From positions 121,078,750 to 121,142,749 of the forward strand of contig CM039462.1 of NCBI GenBank assembly GCA_022414725.1: a DNA stretch of 64,000 bases. Direction: 5' to 3'. Source of the DNA: Microglena sp. YARC. Lineage: Eukaryota; Chlorophyta; Chlorophyceae; Chlamydomonadales; Chlamydomonadaceae. Shown one piece after another: positions 10,408 to 23,164 of the stretch (its first letter is position 1; every line of letters starts with the position of its first letter). The position numbers and the translations under genes were made by a program. Below the pieces are notes generated by a model that saw nothing but the letters and a program-made list of their open reading frames with translations, did no database searches and was not told the DNA's origin.

Positions 10408-10585
10408 CCAGTGGGTGTGGAAGTACATCTTCTCACCAACAACCTTCATCCACACAGTCATGGAAACACATGGATTCCATCAGCCCTACACACTCATCTT
10501 TCCGTTTCCTCTGAGCAACATGAACCTCCCCAACTATCTGTCACTCTCTCCCACTCTCCCAATCTTGCCGGAAAGCCCGATCAAA
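10408..10585 (+). CDS. Possible exon of unknown gene
   Basis: After an AG (TACTCCAG) the frame reads WVWKYIFSPTTFIH, then a Pro/Ser/Leu-rich segment to PESPIKQ before AGG. No family recognised. The downstream 10585-10850 repeats part of this region, so it may be just repeat. Confidence 0.2.
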
Positions 10586-10589
10586 CAGG

Positions 10590-10850
10590 CTGATGTCCTT
10601 CATCCCCTGCCCCTTGTGGTGATTCTTAAGAGTTTACACTCACGTGATTAGTGTACTACACTACGGTACACTATGGTAACACATACCTTGCCCTTAATGG
10701 TGAGTTCCAGGATTTTACACCAACGTAATTATCGAAGTACACTATGGTAATCCATCCCTTACCCCTTGTGGGTAGTCTTTAGGGTTTGCACTTATGTAAT
10801 TTGTGTAGTACACCATGAAACTACTCAATGGTGTACAGTCTGGTTAAGGT
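10590..10850. repeat. Three ~95-bp tandem copies
   Basis: CCCTTGTGGTGATTCTTAAG, CCCTTAATGGTGAGTTCCAG and CCCCTTGTGGGTAGTCTTTA, each followed by a similar ..TTTACACYNACGTAATT block. Donor-like GGTGAGT is included in the unit. Confidence 0.7.
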
Positions 10851-11004
10851 TGTCAAGTAAGATAACGTACCATATTTCAATATACCATACCACATATTGT
10901 ACATGTATTCCACTGAATTGTAGGATGATTCTGGGGGGCAGTACGAATATCGTACATATATACATGGTACGCTACTGTAATTACTATCTTGAAAGCCCAC
11001 CTAC

Positions 11005-11094
11005 CTCCTCCAGGATGCTTGCTGCTCGCTGTTTCATGACCTCAGCATTAGTGGCTGGAGGTGATTTCTCTAGGAAGCCTGTTGACCCTGTTAG
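11005..11094 (-). CDS. Possible exon of unknown gene
   Basis: On the minus strand the frame reads TGFLEKSPPATNAEVMKQRA followed by ASILEE and a consensus donor GAG|GTAGGTG. It lies 1 kb upstream of the glycosyltransferase start, so it is either a 5' exon of that gene or belongs to another one. Single exon, no family match. Confidence 0.3.
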
Positions 11095-11095
11095 A

Positions 11096-11940
11096 TAGCC
11101 TGTTGTTCCTAGGTGGGGCGCGATCTAGGAGGGAGCCGAATACATAGATATGGCTGGGCGAGGGTAGGCCATGTAGGGGGGAATCCGGAGGTGATTGACT
11201 ATGCTCTGCTGCCTGGAGGAGGTGGTATTCTATACTCGAATATTACCTGCTGTCTGGAGGGGGTGGTTCAAATATAATATGTTGGTCTTGTCGGGCTAGC
11301 TTGAGTGGTGAGAGAACACTCAGTGCGGGCCAAATAAATAAATCAAGCACACGCTGAGCTGATCAGTAATATCAATCACACACAGTGCTGTTCAATGGAA
11401 TACATGGTGGCTGTGAAGCTAGTCAAGTTGGGGATGCTGCATGATCTGAGGGGGGCGAATAGAGAATGGAGCTGGATGATAAGTTGGCAAAACTAAGTCT
11501 GGTGTTGGCCAGGGGAAGCGGGGCGAGCGTGAGAGCGGAAAAAGAAGAGGCCTGACGTACACGATCGCTGATATCAAACGACAGTGGAAGAAGAAGCGGA
11601 CCGAAGTCGCCAGCAGGGTCAGAAGACTAGCAGCTGTTTCGGGCTGCCCCCCCCCGTTTCGAAACTCTCGCCAGCTGTCTTGCTGGCACTTAACTGTTTC
11701 GAAGCGCGCGCAGCATCTCACCCGCCGAGCGTTCGATTGGACGTATCAACTTGGGCATCGCGCAGGTCGATGTTCAATGATTGCATTCCTGTTTGACGTG
11801 TTCAATTCCCTTTAGTCACATTGGATTACTACCGACTTGCACAGTTAGCATCTAGGCAACAATTTATTGAGGTGGGTAATTGCCAGTTGGGTACACCCAT
11901 CCACTGCCAGTTGGGTACACCCATCCACTTGGATACAATC
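11096..11940. other. No assigned feature
   Basis: Mixed-composition unique sequence. Short open frames exist on both strands (for example 11584-11796 plus), but there is no recognisable domain. It separates the start of the minus-strand glycosyltransferase from the plus-strand SET gene and could hold promoter sequence. Confidence 0.3.
11881..11934 (+). repeat. Tandem duplication of a 22-bp block
   Basis: TGCCAGTTGGGTACACCCAT occurs twice in direct tandem. Confidence 0.85.
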
Positions 11941-11949
11941 AGTCGTGCG

Positions 11950-12055
11950 GTGTAACTACTATCAGCTGCACCACCACTACCACCAGTAGCAGCACCAGGA
12001 GCACCAGAATCAGTAGCATCACCACCAGTAGCACCACCACCAATGGCACCACCAC

Positions 12056-12097
<42 letters not shown>

Positions 12098-12193
12098 CAC
12101 CAACAGCAGCACCACCACCAGCAGAAGCAGCAGAAGAAGCAGTAGCAGCAGCATCACCAATAGCACCATTATCAGCATAATTAGTATCATCAT

Positions 12194-12238
<45 letters not shown>

Positions 12239-12246
12239 CAGCAAGA
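11950..12246. repeat. (CAG)n/(CAC)n/(CAT)n trinucleotide tract
   Basis: About 300 bp of interrupted trinucleotide repeats. Open in several frames (poly-Ser, poly-Ala, poly-Leu), which is expected from composition. Confidence 0.93.
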
Positions 12247-12299
12247 ATCCATTGCGCATTGGACATATCTATCCTTCTTGTGCCGCAGGTAAACAATTA

Positions 12300-12470
12300 C
12301 TGCCCTTACTTCCCTCATTGCCTTTTTTATAATTACTTCCCTTACTGGCCTTTTAAGAATAACTGCTCTTACTGCCCTTTTAATAATTACTTCCCTTACT
12401 GGCCTTTTAAGAATGACTGCTCTTACTGCCCTTTTAATAATTACTGTCCTTACTGCCCTTTTCCTATTTG
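12300..12470. repeat. Short tandem repeats CTTACTGCCCTTTTAATAAT
   Basis: About five copies of a 26-30-bp unit alternating CTTACTGCCC and CTTACTGGCC. Confidence 0.85.
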
Positions 12471-12640
12471 CAAATGTATGAATAAATATCAAATATGAAT
12501 ACATACGCTTAAATATGAATAAATAGGCATACATATGCATACAGATGAATAAATATGAAGACATATGCATAAATATTTATACATATGAATACATATGCAT
12601 AAGTATGATATGTATTAATATATATTAATACATATCAGGG
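12471..12640. repeat. ATATGCATAAATATGAA repeats
   Basis: AT-rich 6-8-bp units; a smaller tract of the same kind is at 13430-13490. Confidence 0.8.
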
Positions 12641-13440
12641 GGGGGGGGGGCAAAAGATAAAGTGAAAGACCCCATCACAAAAAGTGTGAAGGCACCCTTC
12701 TGCAGATCCCCCCCCCCCCCCCCCCCCCTCCGGCTCCTGAACCCACTTTACAGGCACTATCTCAGCCACCACTCAGTGTTATGGTGTCTAATTATGCTCA
12801 TTTTACAGGGTTTTCAAAGGCCTATCCATTAAGGTTGGTCTCGAGACCATCAGGAATGTTTGAAACATAGAAATCATCATCATCAATGTCACATTGTTCG
12901 GTGGGGCTTGGGGGTCAGTCAGTCAGTCACAAAAAAGTCAGTCAAAAAAGAAGAAGCAGTGAACTACCATGAGGTCTCGCTCTGTACGTAGTTGTACTTG
13001 AGTTGGTTGGGGCGTTGTGTGTGTGGAGAGAGAGAAAGAAAGAGAGAGAGGGAGAGAGGGAGAGAGAGAGAGAGACCCTGGACTCCCCCCCCCCCCCCCC
13101 CCCCTGCCCTGGGCATAATATGTGGTGGATCTCTCCCCCAATAGCATATATGGACTGGTATTTAGAAGAGTAACACCCTAGTTCCACTCCCATGTCATTC
13201 TGAGGGCTAGAAAAAAAGTGTCTGAAAAAGTGCCTAATTTTTTGAAAATGACAGATATTTCCTTCGACCCCCCCACCCACCCCTCCCGCGCCCCCAAACT
13301 TTGGAGGACCATTACTTTTTTTCTACTGGGCCAGATTAAAAAATAAAACCGGATTATTCATCCTCTCTATGATATCTACAAAGTTGGATGATGGAGTCAT
13401 TATGGTTTGAAGTTGCCCCCCCCTTGATACTTATGCATAA
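12640..13440. mobile_element. Composite dispersed repeat (inverted relative to 29925-31130)
   Basis: Contains GGCCTATCCATTAAGGTTGG, TGGTGTCTAATTATGCTCAT, GGGCATAATATGTGGTGGAT and family B sequence. All recur, reverse-complemented, at 29925-31130. Holds three poly-G/C runs. Part of a longer unclassified element. Confidence 0.75.
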
Positions 13441-13484
13441 ATATGCATAAATATGCATTAATATGAATAAGTATGAATCAATAT

Positions 13485-13620
13485 GAATATCCCCCCCCCC
13501 CACCCCCCCCCCCCCCCACACACACACACACACCACGACCCACACACACCACGCCCCACACCCCACATACCCCCACACACACCACCAACAACATCAATCA
13601 ACCACCAACCACCAACCACC
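13485..13620. repeat. C-rich, CACA and CCAACCAC low-complexity tract
   Basis: Poly-C, (CA)n and CCACCAAC repeats directly before the first recognised SET-gene exon. Confidence 0.85.
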
Positions 13621-13659
13621 ACCATCCCCTATTAAAAAAACGTTTTCGGGCGCCAGGAT

Positions 13660-13903
13660 ATGGTTCCCCTCCGCAACAAGGTGCACGGCTTGCCAGCATC
13701 TGTGCATGTTCGTTCATCTGTGCCCCTTCACCATCAAAATCAGTGTCCGTCTGCCCGCCAGCAATGTTTGCCAAGCGCTGTCGACTTCAGCCATTGGTAT
13801 GAGACTGGCAGCCCTTCTCTGGTCCCCTACCTTGGCCCAGTGGCCGTGGAGGTCGTGGAGGGCAAGGGGAGAGCAGTAATTGCGAAGGAGGCAATGGAAC
13901 CTG
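13660..13903 (+). CDS. SET gene exon 1
   Basis: Ends CCTG|GTGGGTT. It encodes a 60-residue leader and [20 protein letters not shown], the first SET strand. An acceptor-like CGCCAG lies 3 bp before the ATG, so this may be an internal exon. The donor edge is duplicated at 13913-13972 (GGAGGCAATGGAAGC..). Confidence 0.72.
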
Positions 13904-16900
13904 GTGGGTTGGGGGTTAAGTTAACCAGGAGGCAATGGAAGCAGGGGTGGTGGTGGGTTAAGTTAACCTCCACATAAGTACGGAACAGCAATACGATATT
14001 AAGTCATCATATGGTATCATATGATGCCGGTAGTCTGACTAGGCTAAATTTACAATTCATGTACATATGATGCGATCTGTATGATATCATATGATATCAT
14101 ACTCACCTTTGGTCAAAATCATATGATATGCTGGTCTCTCCACATAAGCTAGCCTTCACTTAAGTTGATGGCTTTTTGAGGGGTTTGGGTTTCGTTGTTA
14201 AAGTTTTGATTCACAGGTTTATGGAATAGAGGGTTTTAGGGATTAGGGTTCAGGGTCTTGGTGGGTTTAGATTTTACTTAAGTGGAGGCTACCTTAAGTG
14301 GGGGCTAACCTCCCAATACATCTAGGGGTGGGGAGGTGTTTAGTTTGGTTACTGGGGTCGTGGGGTGGTTTGGGGGTGGGGGTGGAATTGAGTCATTTGA
14401 CAAAATAACTCATACTTGAACTTGGTTGCATGGCACCAGCCTTATAACGCTGCTCACCGTCTTTGGCAGGCAAGACGACATAGATGAGACATACTGTGGA
14501 TCCCTATCCCAAATGCAGAAGACCTGATCATGTTGGTATTCCTCCTAGTGACTGTAAAAGGCCGCCCTGAATCCTATGAAAGACCTAATGCTACAACACT
14601 TTCTGAGACCTCCCTCCACCTCCCCCCACCTTCCACCCACCACCTCCCACCACCTCCCACCACCTCCCACCACCTCCCACCACCACATACATAGTGAGGG
14701 GTGGTGGGTATAAGGTGTTACAGCTGCTTGATTTTTGACCACACTCCTGATTACATTATGTAATCACACAGGGTATCAGATCAAACAACCTATTTCAGAC
14801 GAGTTATAATACATATATAATCCAAAACATAATATGAAATATAATATAGAAAATAATAAGATACGAATTATAGACACATGCCCCATACACAGGAGACCTG
14901 ATCATGTTGGCATCCCCCCTAGCCATTGTGAAAGGCCGCCCTGGATCCTATGAAAGGCCTGATGCCGAGCAGCTGGTTGACGCCGTCATGGATGATGATG
15001 CGCTGGTCAAAGGCCCCTGGTTCACATCACTACTATACGATGGCAGTGACAAGCCAGCATGGCCTGTCCCTGAATTAACAGGGATGGGAGGGAGGGGTGG
15101 GGGGAGCCAGCAGGAAGCTGATGAAGCAGCCTCCGGCGGAAGCCAAGTGGACCCAGTCACTCAGGAGGGCAATGCTTGGGGGCCTTGGACATGGAAAGTG
15201 AGAAGCCAGGTGTCCGACGTTGTGACGTTCAACTGCTATGGTGGGTCAAGGTACCATAGTACCGTCTATATATCCATTCGTTACAATCTTGGTCGTGAAA
15301 AGTGAGAAGCCACGTGACCGACGTTGTGACGTTCAACTGCTATGGTTGGTCACATTAGTAACATGTATAGGTTTGCCGTGTACGGGTCTCTCATGTTGCT
15401 GGTGGTCCCACATGTATAGGGTTATAAGGTACGATATCGAATAGGCATTTTGGTCGGATGTAGCGACGATGTCATATGATATATCGTACAATATCGTACA
15501 GTACATCTATATATCATACAGTACATCAATATATCGTACTGTACATCAATATATTGTACAGTATATCGTACACTGATGATATATGTATGATATATCACCG
15601 GATAATCTTGGGGACCGGTACGATATTGACACCCCTAAACATTTCCGTATCCACTTGTTTCAATCTTGGACATGGAAAGTGAGAAGGTAGATGAAAGTGA
15701 GAAGGTAGGTGAAAGTGAGATGGTAGGTGAAAGTGAGAAGGTAGGTGAGCGTCGTTGCGACTTTCAACTGCTTTGGTGGGTCAAGGTAGTACTATCTATA
15801 TGTATCCACTCGTAACAAGCTTGGAAATGCAAAGTGAGGAGGTAGGTGACCGACGTTGTGACCTTTAGATGCTGTGGTGGGTCAAATTACCACATACTTC
15901 CACTTACTACCCTTACAATATACGTACACAAGTGTTTTGGCGTGGCCCCCCCTTCAGGGTCCCTGTTGTTTGTCTGACCGTCCGACCAACACGACCACAA
16001 GAAACCCTGGCCCTAACTGCCCCCTGGCCCTATCATAAACATGGCTTCAATCTGCTGCACTCAATTCCGGTGCCAACTGCCGCTCCGATAGTCAACACTC
16101 TCCACCAATTTGCCCGTCGCTTGAAATGAGCCTTGGGCTTGTTTCTTCTACACTAGAACAACACATCCAGTGTGTCAGTTCTATGTGCATCATGGAGATC
16201 ACTATCCATCCATTGATTCTACAAAATAGATTTTGCATATGTACAATCGCCTTGTGTCCGCTGGTATCTTGTAAATGTATCATAACTTGGGGAAATATAT
16301 ATATCCTTCCATCAATCACTCCATCGTGCATCAGTAGATTGCGATAGCGATGTGTGTGTGCTTTTACAGTCTAGCCGGTTAAGGCGTAGCCAAATAGGCT
16401 AAATATAATTGTTCAGCCTCAATATTTGGAAGGGCTGTATATAACAAGCACTGGTTAACTGAACCCCAACAAAGTGTAAACAACGGGGTTACAGACTTTT
16501 TGCTATGCAGATGATTTAACTTCAATTTGAAAGTATAAATGCATTTTTTGTACACGTGTATTTTTTCTTATTTTACACTATCTCTTTCTAAACCGTACTT
16601 CATCACGTGGTGACCTTCTACTGCTATGGTGAGTCACATCTGTGCCACATGTGTGTGTATGTTACAGTCCCGGGGTAGCAAAATAGGTAGGGTTACTAAC
16701 AGAGTCCTGGTCCCGAGACTATCGTTGTATATTGTACAATACCATTCCATATTTTGCATTATTTATTAATATACAGCATACTATTGTATGACATACTTAT
16801 ATGCAGCATGCTATTGATTTACGTATTTATATAACGCATGCTATTGTATGATGTATCGTACAATATAGCACCTGTTTAAGTACCCTGCTCTCACCAGCCA

Positions 16901-19900
16901 CATATGTACGACTCTAACCACCCTAAGCACCTGTTTAGGCACCCTGCTCTGATGAGTCACATCAGTACCAGTCGATCCACAGCTTGAATAGAACCGACTG
17001 CTTGCGCCGTTCAGGTGATGTACATGATGACCTGGCAGCAGCACATTTGCGGGGGGATCGCCCTCATCCTCATATCGGCCTGTGGGGAGAGTTCTCCATG
17101 CTCAACCACAGGTTAGTGTAAGCATTTGTACTGTTACTGTTACTGTTACTGTTACTGTTATTGTTACTGTTACTGTTAACTGTTTCTTGTTCTTGTTTAT
17201 TATTATTTGTTACTTATTACTGTTACTTCTTATTGGTTATTGTTCCTACTATTATTTACTGGTTGTTTGTTACTGGTTACTGGTTACTGGTTACTCTTTA
17301 CTGGTTTATGGTTACTGGTTACTCTTTAATGGTTACAGGTTATAGTTCACTCATTACAGGTCGCAGGTCACTCTTAACTAGTTACTGTTTTATCCTCACT
17401 GGTTACTGGTTACTGGTTACTCTTTAATGGCTCCTGGTTACTCTTCAATGGTTACTCTTTCCTGGTTACTCTTTCCTGGTTACTGGTTACTCTTTACTGG
17501 TTACTGGTTACTCTTCACTGGTTACTGGTTACTCTTTACTGGTAACTGGTTACTCTTTACTGGCTACTCTTAACTGGTTACTGGTTACTGGTTACTCTTA
17601 TTGGTTTCTCTTTACTGGTTACTCTTTACTGCTTACTCTTTACTGGTTATTGGTTGCTCTTTACTGGTTACTCTTTACTGGTTACTGGTTACTCTTTACT
17701 GGTTACTGTTTGCTCTTTACTGGTTACTGGTTACTCTTTACTGGTCACTCTTTACTGGTTACTCTTTACTGGTTACTTGTTACTGGTTACTGGTTATTGG
17801 TTGCTCTTTACTGGTCACTCTTTACTGGTTACTCTTTACTGGTTACTGGTTACTGGTTATTCCTTACTGGTTAATGGTTACTGGTCACTCTTTACTGGTT
17901 ATTGGTTCCAGTAGCTGATACTGATGCTTTTGCTGTTGCTGTTACTGTTGCTGTTGCTGTTACTGTTTCTATTTTTTGGCTACGCGTAGTAGTCACTTTC
18001 TGATTTTGGCTCTGTGCAGCAGCTCCCAGGCAGCTCACTTTCCCTGTTTGCCCCCACACACACCCCACCCCACCCCCCGACCACCCCCATTCCTCCCCCC
18101 CCCCCCACACACACATACACACACACAGTCACAGACACAGTCACACACACGGTCACACACACACACTTACATGACCTCCTACCCTACATCCATATATTGC
18201 AGCTGCGCACCTAACGCTGTGAATTATTGCATTGGGGAATCAATGGTGGTGCGTGCTGTGGCACCAATTCATGCCGGACAAGAAGTTACAATATCTTACC
18301 TGGGAAGGTAGGTCAGGGTAGGGTGGGGTGGGTGTAGGGATGGGTAGGGTGGTTGTTGAGTTAGGTGGGGTGGATGTGGAGATAGAGTAAGTGTAGAGGG
18401 AGGGTGGGTGTATGGTGGGATACGGTGGGGTAGGGCGAGTTTAGATTTCGGTGGTGTGGGTGCAGAGTTGGGTAGGTTTTGTGTGGGGATAGGGTGATGC
18501 TGTGGCACGAATTCATGGCGGACAAGAAATTGCAATATCATACCTTGCGAGACCTGTGGAAACTAGGGATCTAAACCACCAGGATTCGAGCTCAGGACGC
18601 CTGGGTACTTCCAAGCGCGCGCTTTTGCACGGTGGCGCGCTGCCTTTTTGAGCCCCGCTGCGCGTTTCGCGCAGTTTTTTGCAACCCCCTGTGGGCGCAG
18701 CAAGCAATTTTTGCGCTTTTTGTTCTACAAAGCGCAGTTTTTTTGTTTTCAATTGCGCTAAAGCGCTGGCCAATTTGGTCAATGGAAGTACCCTGCTGGG
18801 TTGCAGGGACGATTAGCGTACCCTGCTCTACCACTACAGGGAGACACAGTACTAGTCCTTCCTCATTTTTTGTCCTAGCTTTCTAAAGGTCCAGTTTTGT
18901 AGCAAAACTTTCGACGCAAGCCTGATTTCAGGATTATAGTGTAGCATGGTATAGGGCGGAGTCCCAGGGGGTTCAGGGGGCACCGTATTTTTGTCAATTC
19001 TGTCAATTTGCGACGCGCCACACAAAAACTAAACTGTGATCCCATCCCTTCCTCCAGTTGATGAATAGTGCTACACAACTAAGTTGCGGTCCTTCCCAGC
19101 CAAACAGAAGACAAACCATAATGCCTCGACACCCTCCCTTTCCCCTCCCTCCCTCCCTCCCTCCTCCCTCCCTCCCTCCCTCCCCTCCCTCCCTCCCTCC
19201 CTCCCTCCCTCCTCCCTCCCTCCTCCCTCCCTCCCTCCCTCCCTCCCTCCCTCCCTCCCTCCCTCCCTCCTCCATCCCTCCATCCATCCCTCCATCCCTC
19301 CCTCCTCCCATCCACCCATCCACCCATAATTTATTTATTTGCGAAAAACATCTACATGCCACCTGCCATCTTGCTACCATGCCCCAATTCATGCCAGTCC
19401 AATGACAACCGTCTACATGCCACCTGTCGTCCTACCAGACCCCAGTTCACGCCAGTCCAATGCCAGTCCAATGACAAACATATACATGCCACCTGCGATC
19501 TTCCTACTAGGCCCCAATTCATGCCAGTCCAATGCTAGTCCAATGACAAAACCTACATTCCACCTGCCACCCACCTACCAGGCCCAAATCCATGACAGCC
19601 CAATGACAAACATCTACATTCCACCTGCCACCCACCTACCAAGCCCAAATCCATGACAGCCCGATGACAAACATCTACATTCCACCTGCCACCTTCCTAC
19701 CAGGCACCAATTCGTGACTGTGGAGCGCAGAATAGAACACTTGAAACAGACTACACCCAACCAACACCCAACCAACACCCAACCAACACCCAACCAACTC
19801 CTGACCTACTCCCAACCACCTTATCAGGCCCCAGTTCATGCCAGTGGAGCACAGAATAGAACACTTGAAACAGACTACTCCCAACCAACAGCCAACCAAC

Positions 19901-22900
19901 AACCAACCACCTTCTTAGGCCCCAATTCATGCCAGTGGAGCGCAGAATAGAACACTTGAAAACAGACTACACCCAACCAACTCCCAACCACCTTATCAGG
20001 CCCCAATCCATGCCAGTGGAGCGCAGAATAGAACACTTGAAAACAGACTACACCCAACCAACAACCAACCAACAACCAACAAACAACCAACCAACAACCA
20101 ACCAACAACCAACCAACTTATCAGGCCCCAATTCATGCCAGTGGAGCGCAGAATAGAACACTTGAAAACAGACTACGGCTTCATCTGCACTTGCCCTCGG
20201 TGTACGATCGAGCTTGATGTCATGGAGCAGGTAGGAGGGTGATGGTAGAATGGAACACTTTAAAGCAGACTATGGCTTTAGCTGCACATGCCTTCGATGT
20301 ATAATCAAGATGGATGTCATGGAGCTGGTCGAAGGGTGATGGTAGAATGGAACACTTCAAAACAGTCTACAGCTTCAGCTGAACTTGACCTAGGTGTGCA
20401 ACCAAGGCGGATGTCATTGAGCTGGTTGGAGGGTGATGGTAGAATATAACACTTTAGAACAGACTACGGCTTTAGCTGTGCTTGATCTAGGTGTGCAACC
20501 GAGTCGGATGTCATGGAGCAGGTAAGGGGGTGATAGTGGAATATAACACTTTAGAACAGACTACGGCTTTAGCTGTGCTTGATCTAGGTGTGCAACCGAG
20601 GCGGATGTCATGGAGCAGGTAAGGGGGTGATAGTGGAATATAACACTTTAGAACAGACTACGGCTTTAGCTGTGCTTGATCTAGGTGTGCAACCGAGTCG
20701 GATGTCATGGAGCAGGTAAGGGGGTGATAGTGGAATATAACACTTTAGAACAGACTACGGCTTTAGCTGTGCTTGATCTAGGTGTGCAACCGAGGCGGAT
20801 GTCATGGAGCAGGTAAGGGGGTGATAGTGGAATATAACACTTTAGAACAGGCTACGGCTTTAGCTGTGCTTGATCTAGGTGTGCAACCGAGGCGGATGTC
20901 ATGGAGCAGGTAAGGGGGTGATAGTGGAATATAACACTTTAGAACAGGCTACGGCTTTAGCTGTGCTTGATCTAGGTGTGCAACCGAGGCGGATGTCATG
21001 GAGCAGGTAAGGGGGTGATAGTGGAATATAACACTTTAGAACAGACTACGGCTTTAGCTGTGTTTGATCTAGGTGTGCAACCGAGGCGGATGTCATGGAG
21101 CAGGTAAGGGGGTGATAGTGGAATATGACACTTTAGAACAGACTACGGCTTTAGCTGTGCTTGATCTAGGTGTGCAACCGAGTCGGATGTCATGGAGCAG
21201 GTAAGGGGGTGATAGTGGAATATAACACTTTAGAACAGACTACGGCTTTAGCTGTGCTTGATCTAGGTGTGCAACCGAGGCGGATGTCATGGAGCAGGTA
21301 AGGGGGTGATAGTGGAATATAACACTTTAGAACAGACTACGGCTTTAGCTGTGCTTGATCTAGGTGTGCAACCGAGTCGGATGTCATGGAGCAGGTAAGG
21401 GGGTGATAGTGGAATATAACACTTTAGAACAGACTACGGCTTTAGCTGTGCTTGATCTAGGTGTGCAACCGAGGCGGATGTCATGGAGCTGGTCAGAGGG
21501 TGGTGGTGGAATATGACACTTTAAAACAGGCTACGGCTTATGCTGCACATGCCTTCGGTGTGCAACCGAGGCGGATGTCATGGAGCTGGTCGGAGGGTAA
21601 TGGTAGATTGGAACACTTAAAAACAGGCTACGGCTTTAGCTGTACTTGCCCTCGGTGTATAATCGAGATAGATGTCATGGAGCTGGTCGAAGGGTGATGG
21701 TAGAATGGAACACTTAAAAACAGACTACGGCTTTAGCCGTACTTGACCTAGGTGTGCTTGCCCTATCTGTACGATCAAGCTGGATGTCATGGAGCAGGTA
21801 GGAGGGTGATGGATCATGAAACAAGGAAAGGTTGGGAGAGTACAGAGTAATGATAACACCTGGTGGGGCGTGGTATTAAGGGAGCCCCGTCTTACGGCGG
21901 TAGGGAACGGGCTGGTACTTTACCTAGACAAAGCTACCATGGCAGTTGACAGCGACCGCGAGCACTAGGGCGCACCCGTGGGGATTTGAGCCCGGCACCT
22001 TGTTTGTTCAAGGAGCTCTGCCATTGAGCCATTCGTTGAACGGGGATGGGAGAGTACAGAATAAAGCACTTGAAAACAGACTACGACTTCAGCTGTGCTT
22101 GCCCTAGGTGTGTGACCGGGCTGGATGTAATGGACCAGATAGGAGGGAGTGATGAAAATAATGGGAACAAATTGTTCGCGTTTACATTTGTCCTGGTTAA
22201 TGTTTTTTGTACTGTCTAAAACGGCGAGCAGCCAAATTGCTGGCTGGATCTATGTAGCCAAGTTCACGTTCAAGGCATGGAACAGGTAGGATGGAGTTAT
22301 GCTATGTTATCTTATGTTATTTTATGTATGTATGTTACACTCCAGGGGGGGTAGCCAATTAGGCGAACAGGACTTTTCCAACCTCAAATAATCAAGAGAA
22401 TTCTAGACTACCCAGGGAGGTCGCAGAATATAGCACTTTATTGACTTGCCCCTCCTGTCATGTCATGTCATACAACATAGCACCTGATTGAGATTGGGCA
22501 AGTCCCCTTAGTGTATTTGGCTACCCCGGGACTGTGATGTACAAAGCCACGTGCCTGTGATGTACAAAGCCATGTGCATGTGATGTACAAAGCCATGTGC
22601 ATGTGATGTATTAAGCCATGTGCATGTGATTTACAAAGCCATGTGCATGTGATGTACAAAGCCTTGTGCCTGTGATGTACATAGCCATGTGCCTGTGGTG
22701 TACGAAGCCATGTGCCTGTGATGTGCATAGCCATGTGCCTGTGATGTACAAAGCCATGTGCAAACTTGCAGCCACCGCAACCTATTTAGCCAATGCATCA
22801 AACAACCGTGAGTGTGAGCATGTGATGTGCAGGTGTGGAGTTGTATGCGCATAGTGTGTGTGTGTGTGCTTGCCATATGAAAGTGACATGCCTAGCTCCA

Positions 22901-22986
22901 CCCTTCCTCCCCGGACAATCAATGCTAGTCACCCCAGGAAAGTACAAACTAACTCTCTGTGAAGGATTTGTGTCGTCCATATTCTG

Positions 22987-23036
<50 letters not shown>

Positions 23037-23062
23037 AATGATGGAGATGATGATGATGGTGG

Positions 23063-23099
<37 letters not shown>

Positions 23100-23119
23100 A
23101 ATGATGGAGATGATGATGG

Positions 23120-23164
<45 letters not shown>

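Noticed and set aside
20531..21500. Selenocysteine reading of the TGA in the array copies
   Set aside because: The real exon has a normal Cys codon there and I see no SECIS-like structure; simple decay explains it.
20231..21797. CRISPR-like regular array
   Set aside because: Repeat and would-be spacer are both conserved; the unit is a diverged exon plus intron, in a eukaryotic gene.
20231..21797. Mutually exclusive or alternative exons
   Set aside because: The homogenised copies carry the same in-frame stop, and 97 bp is not a multiple of three.
22756..22811. Mini exon after TTGCAG in SET intron 5
   Set aside because: In the required phase it hits a TAG after five codons.
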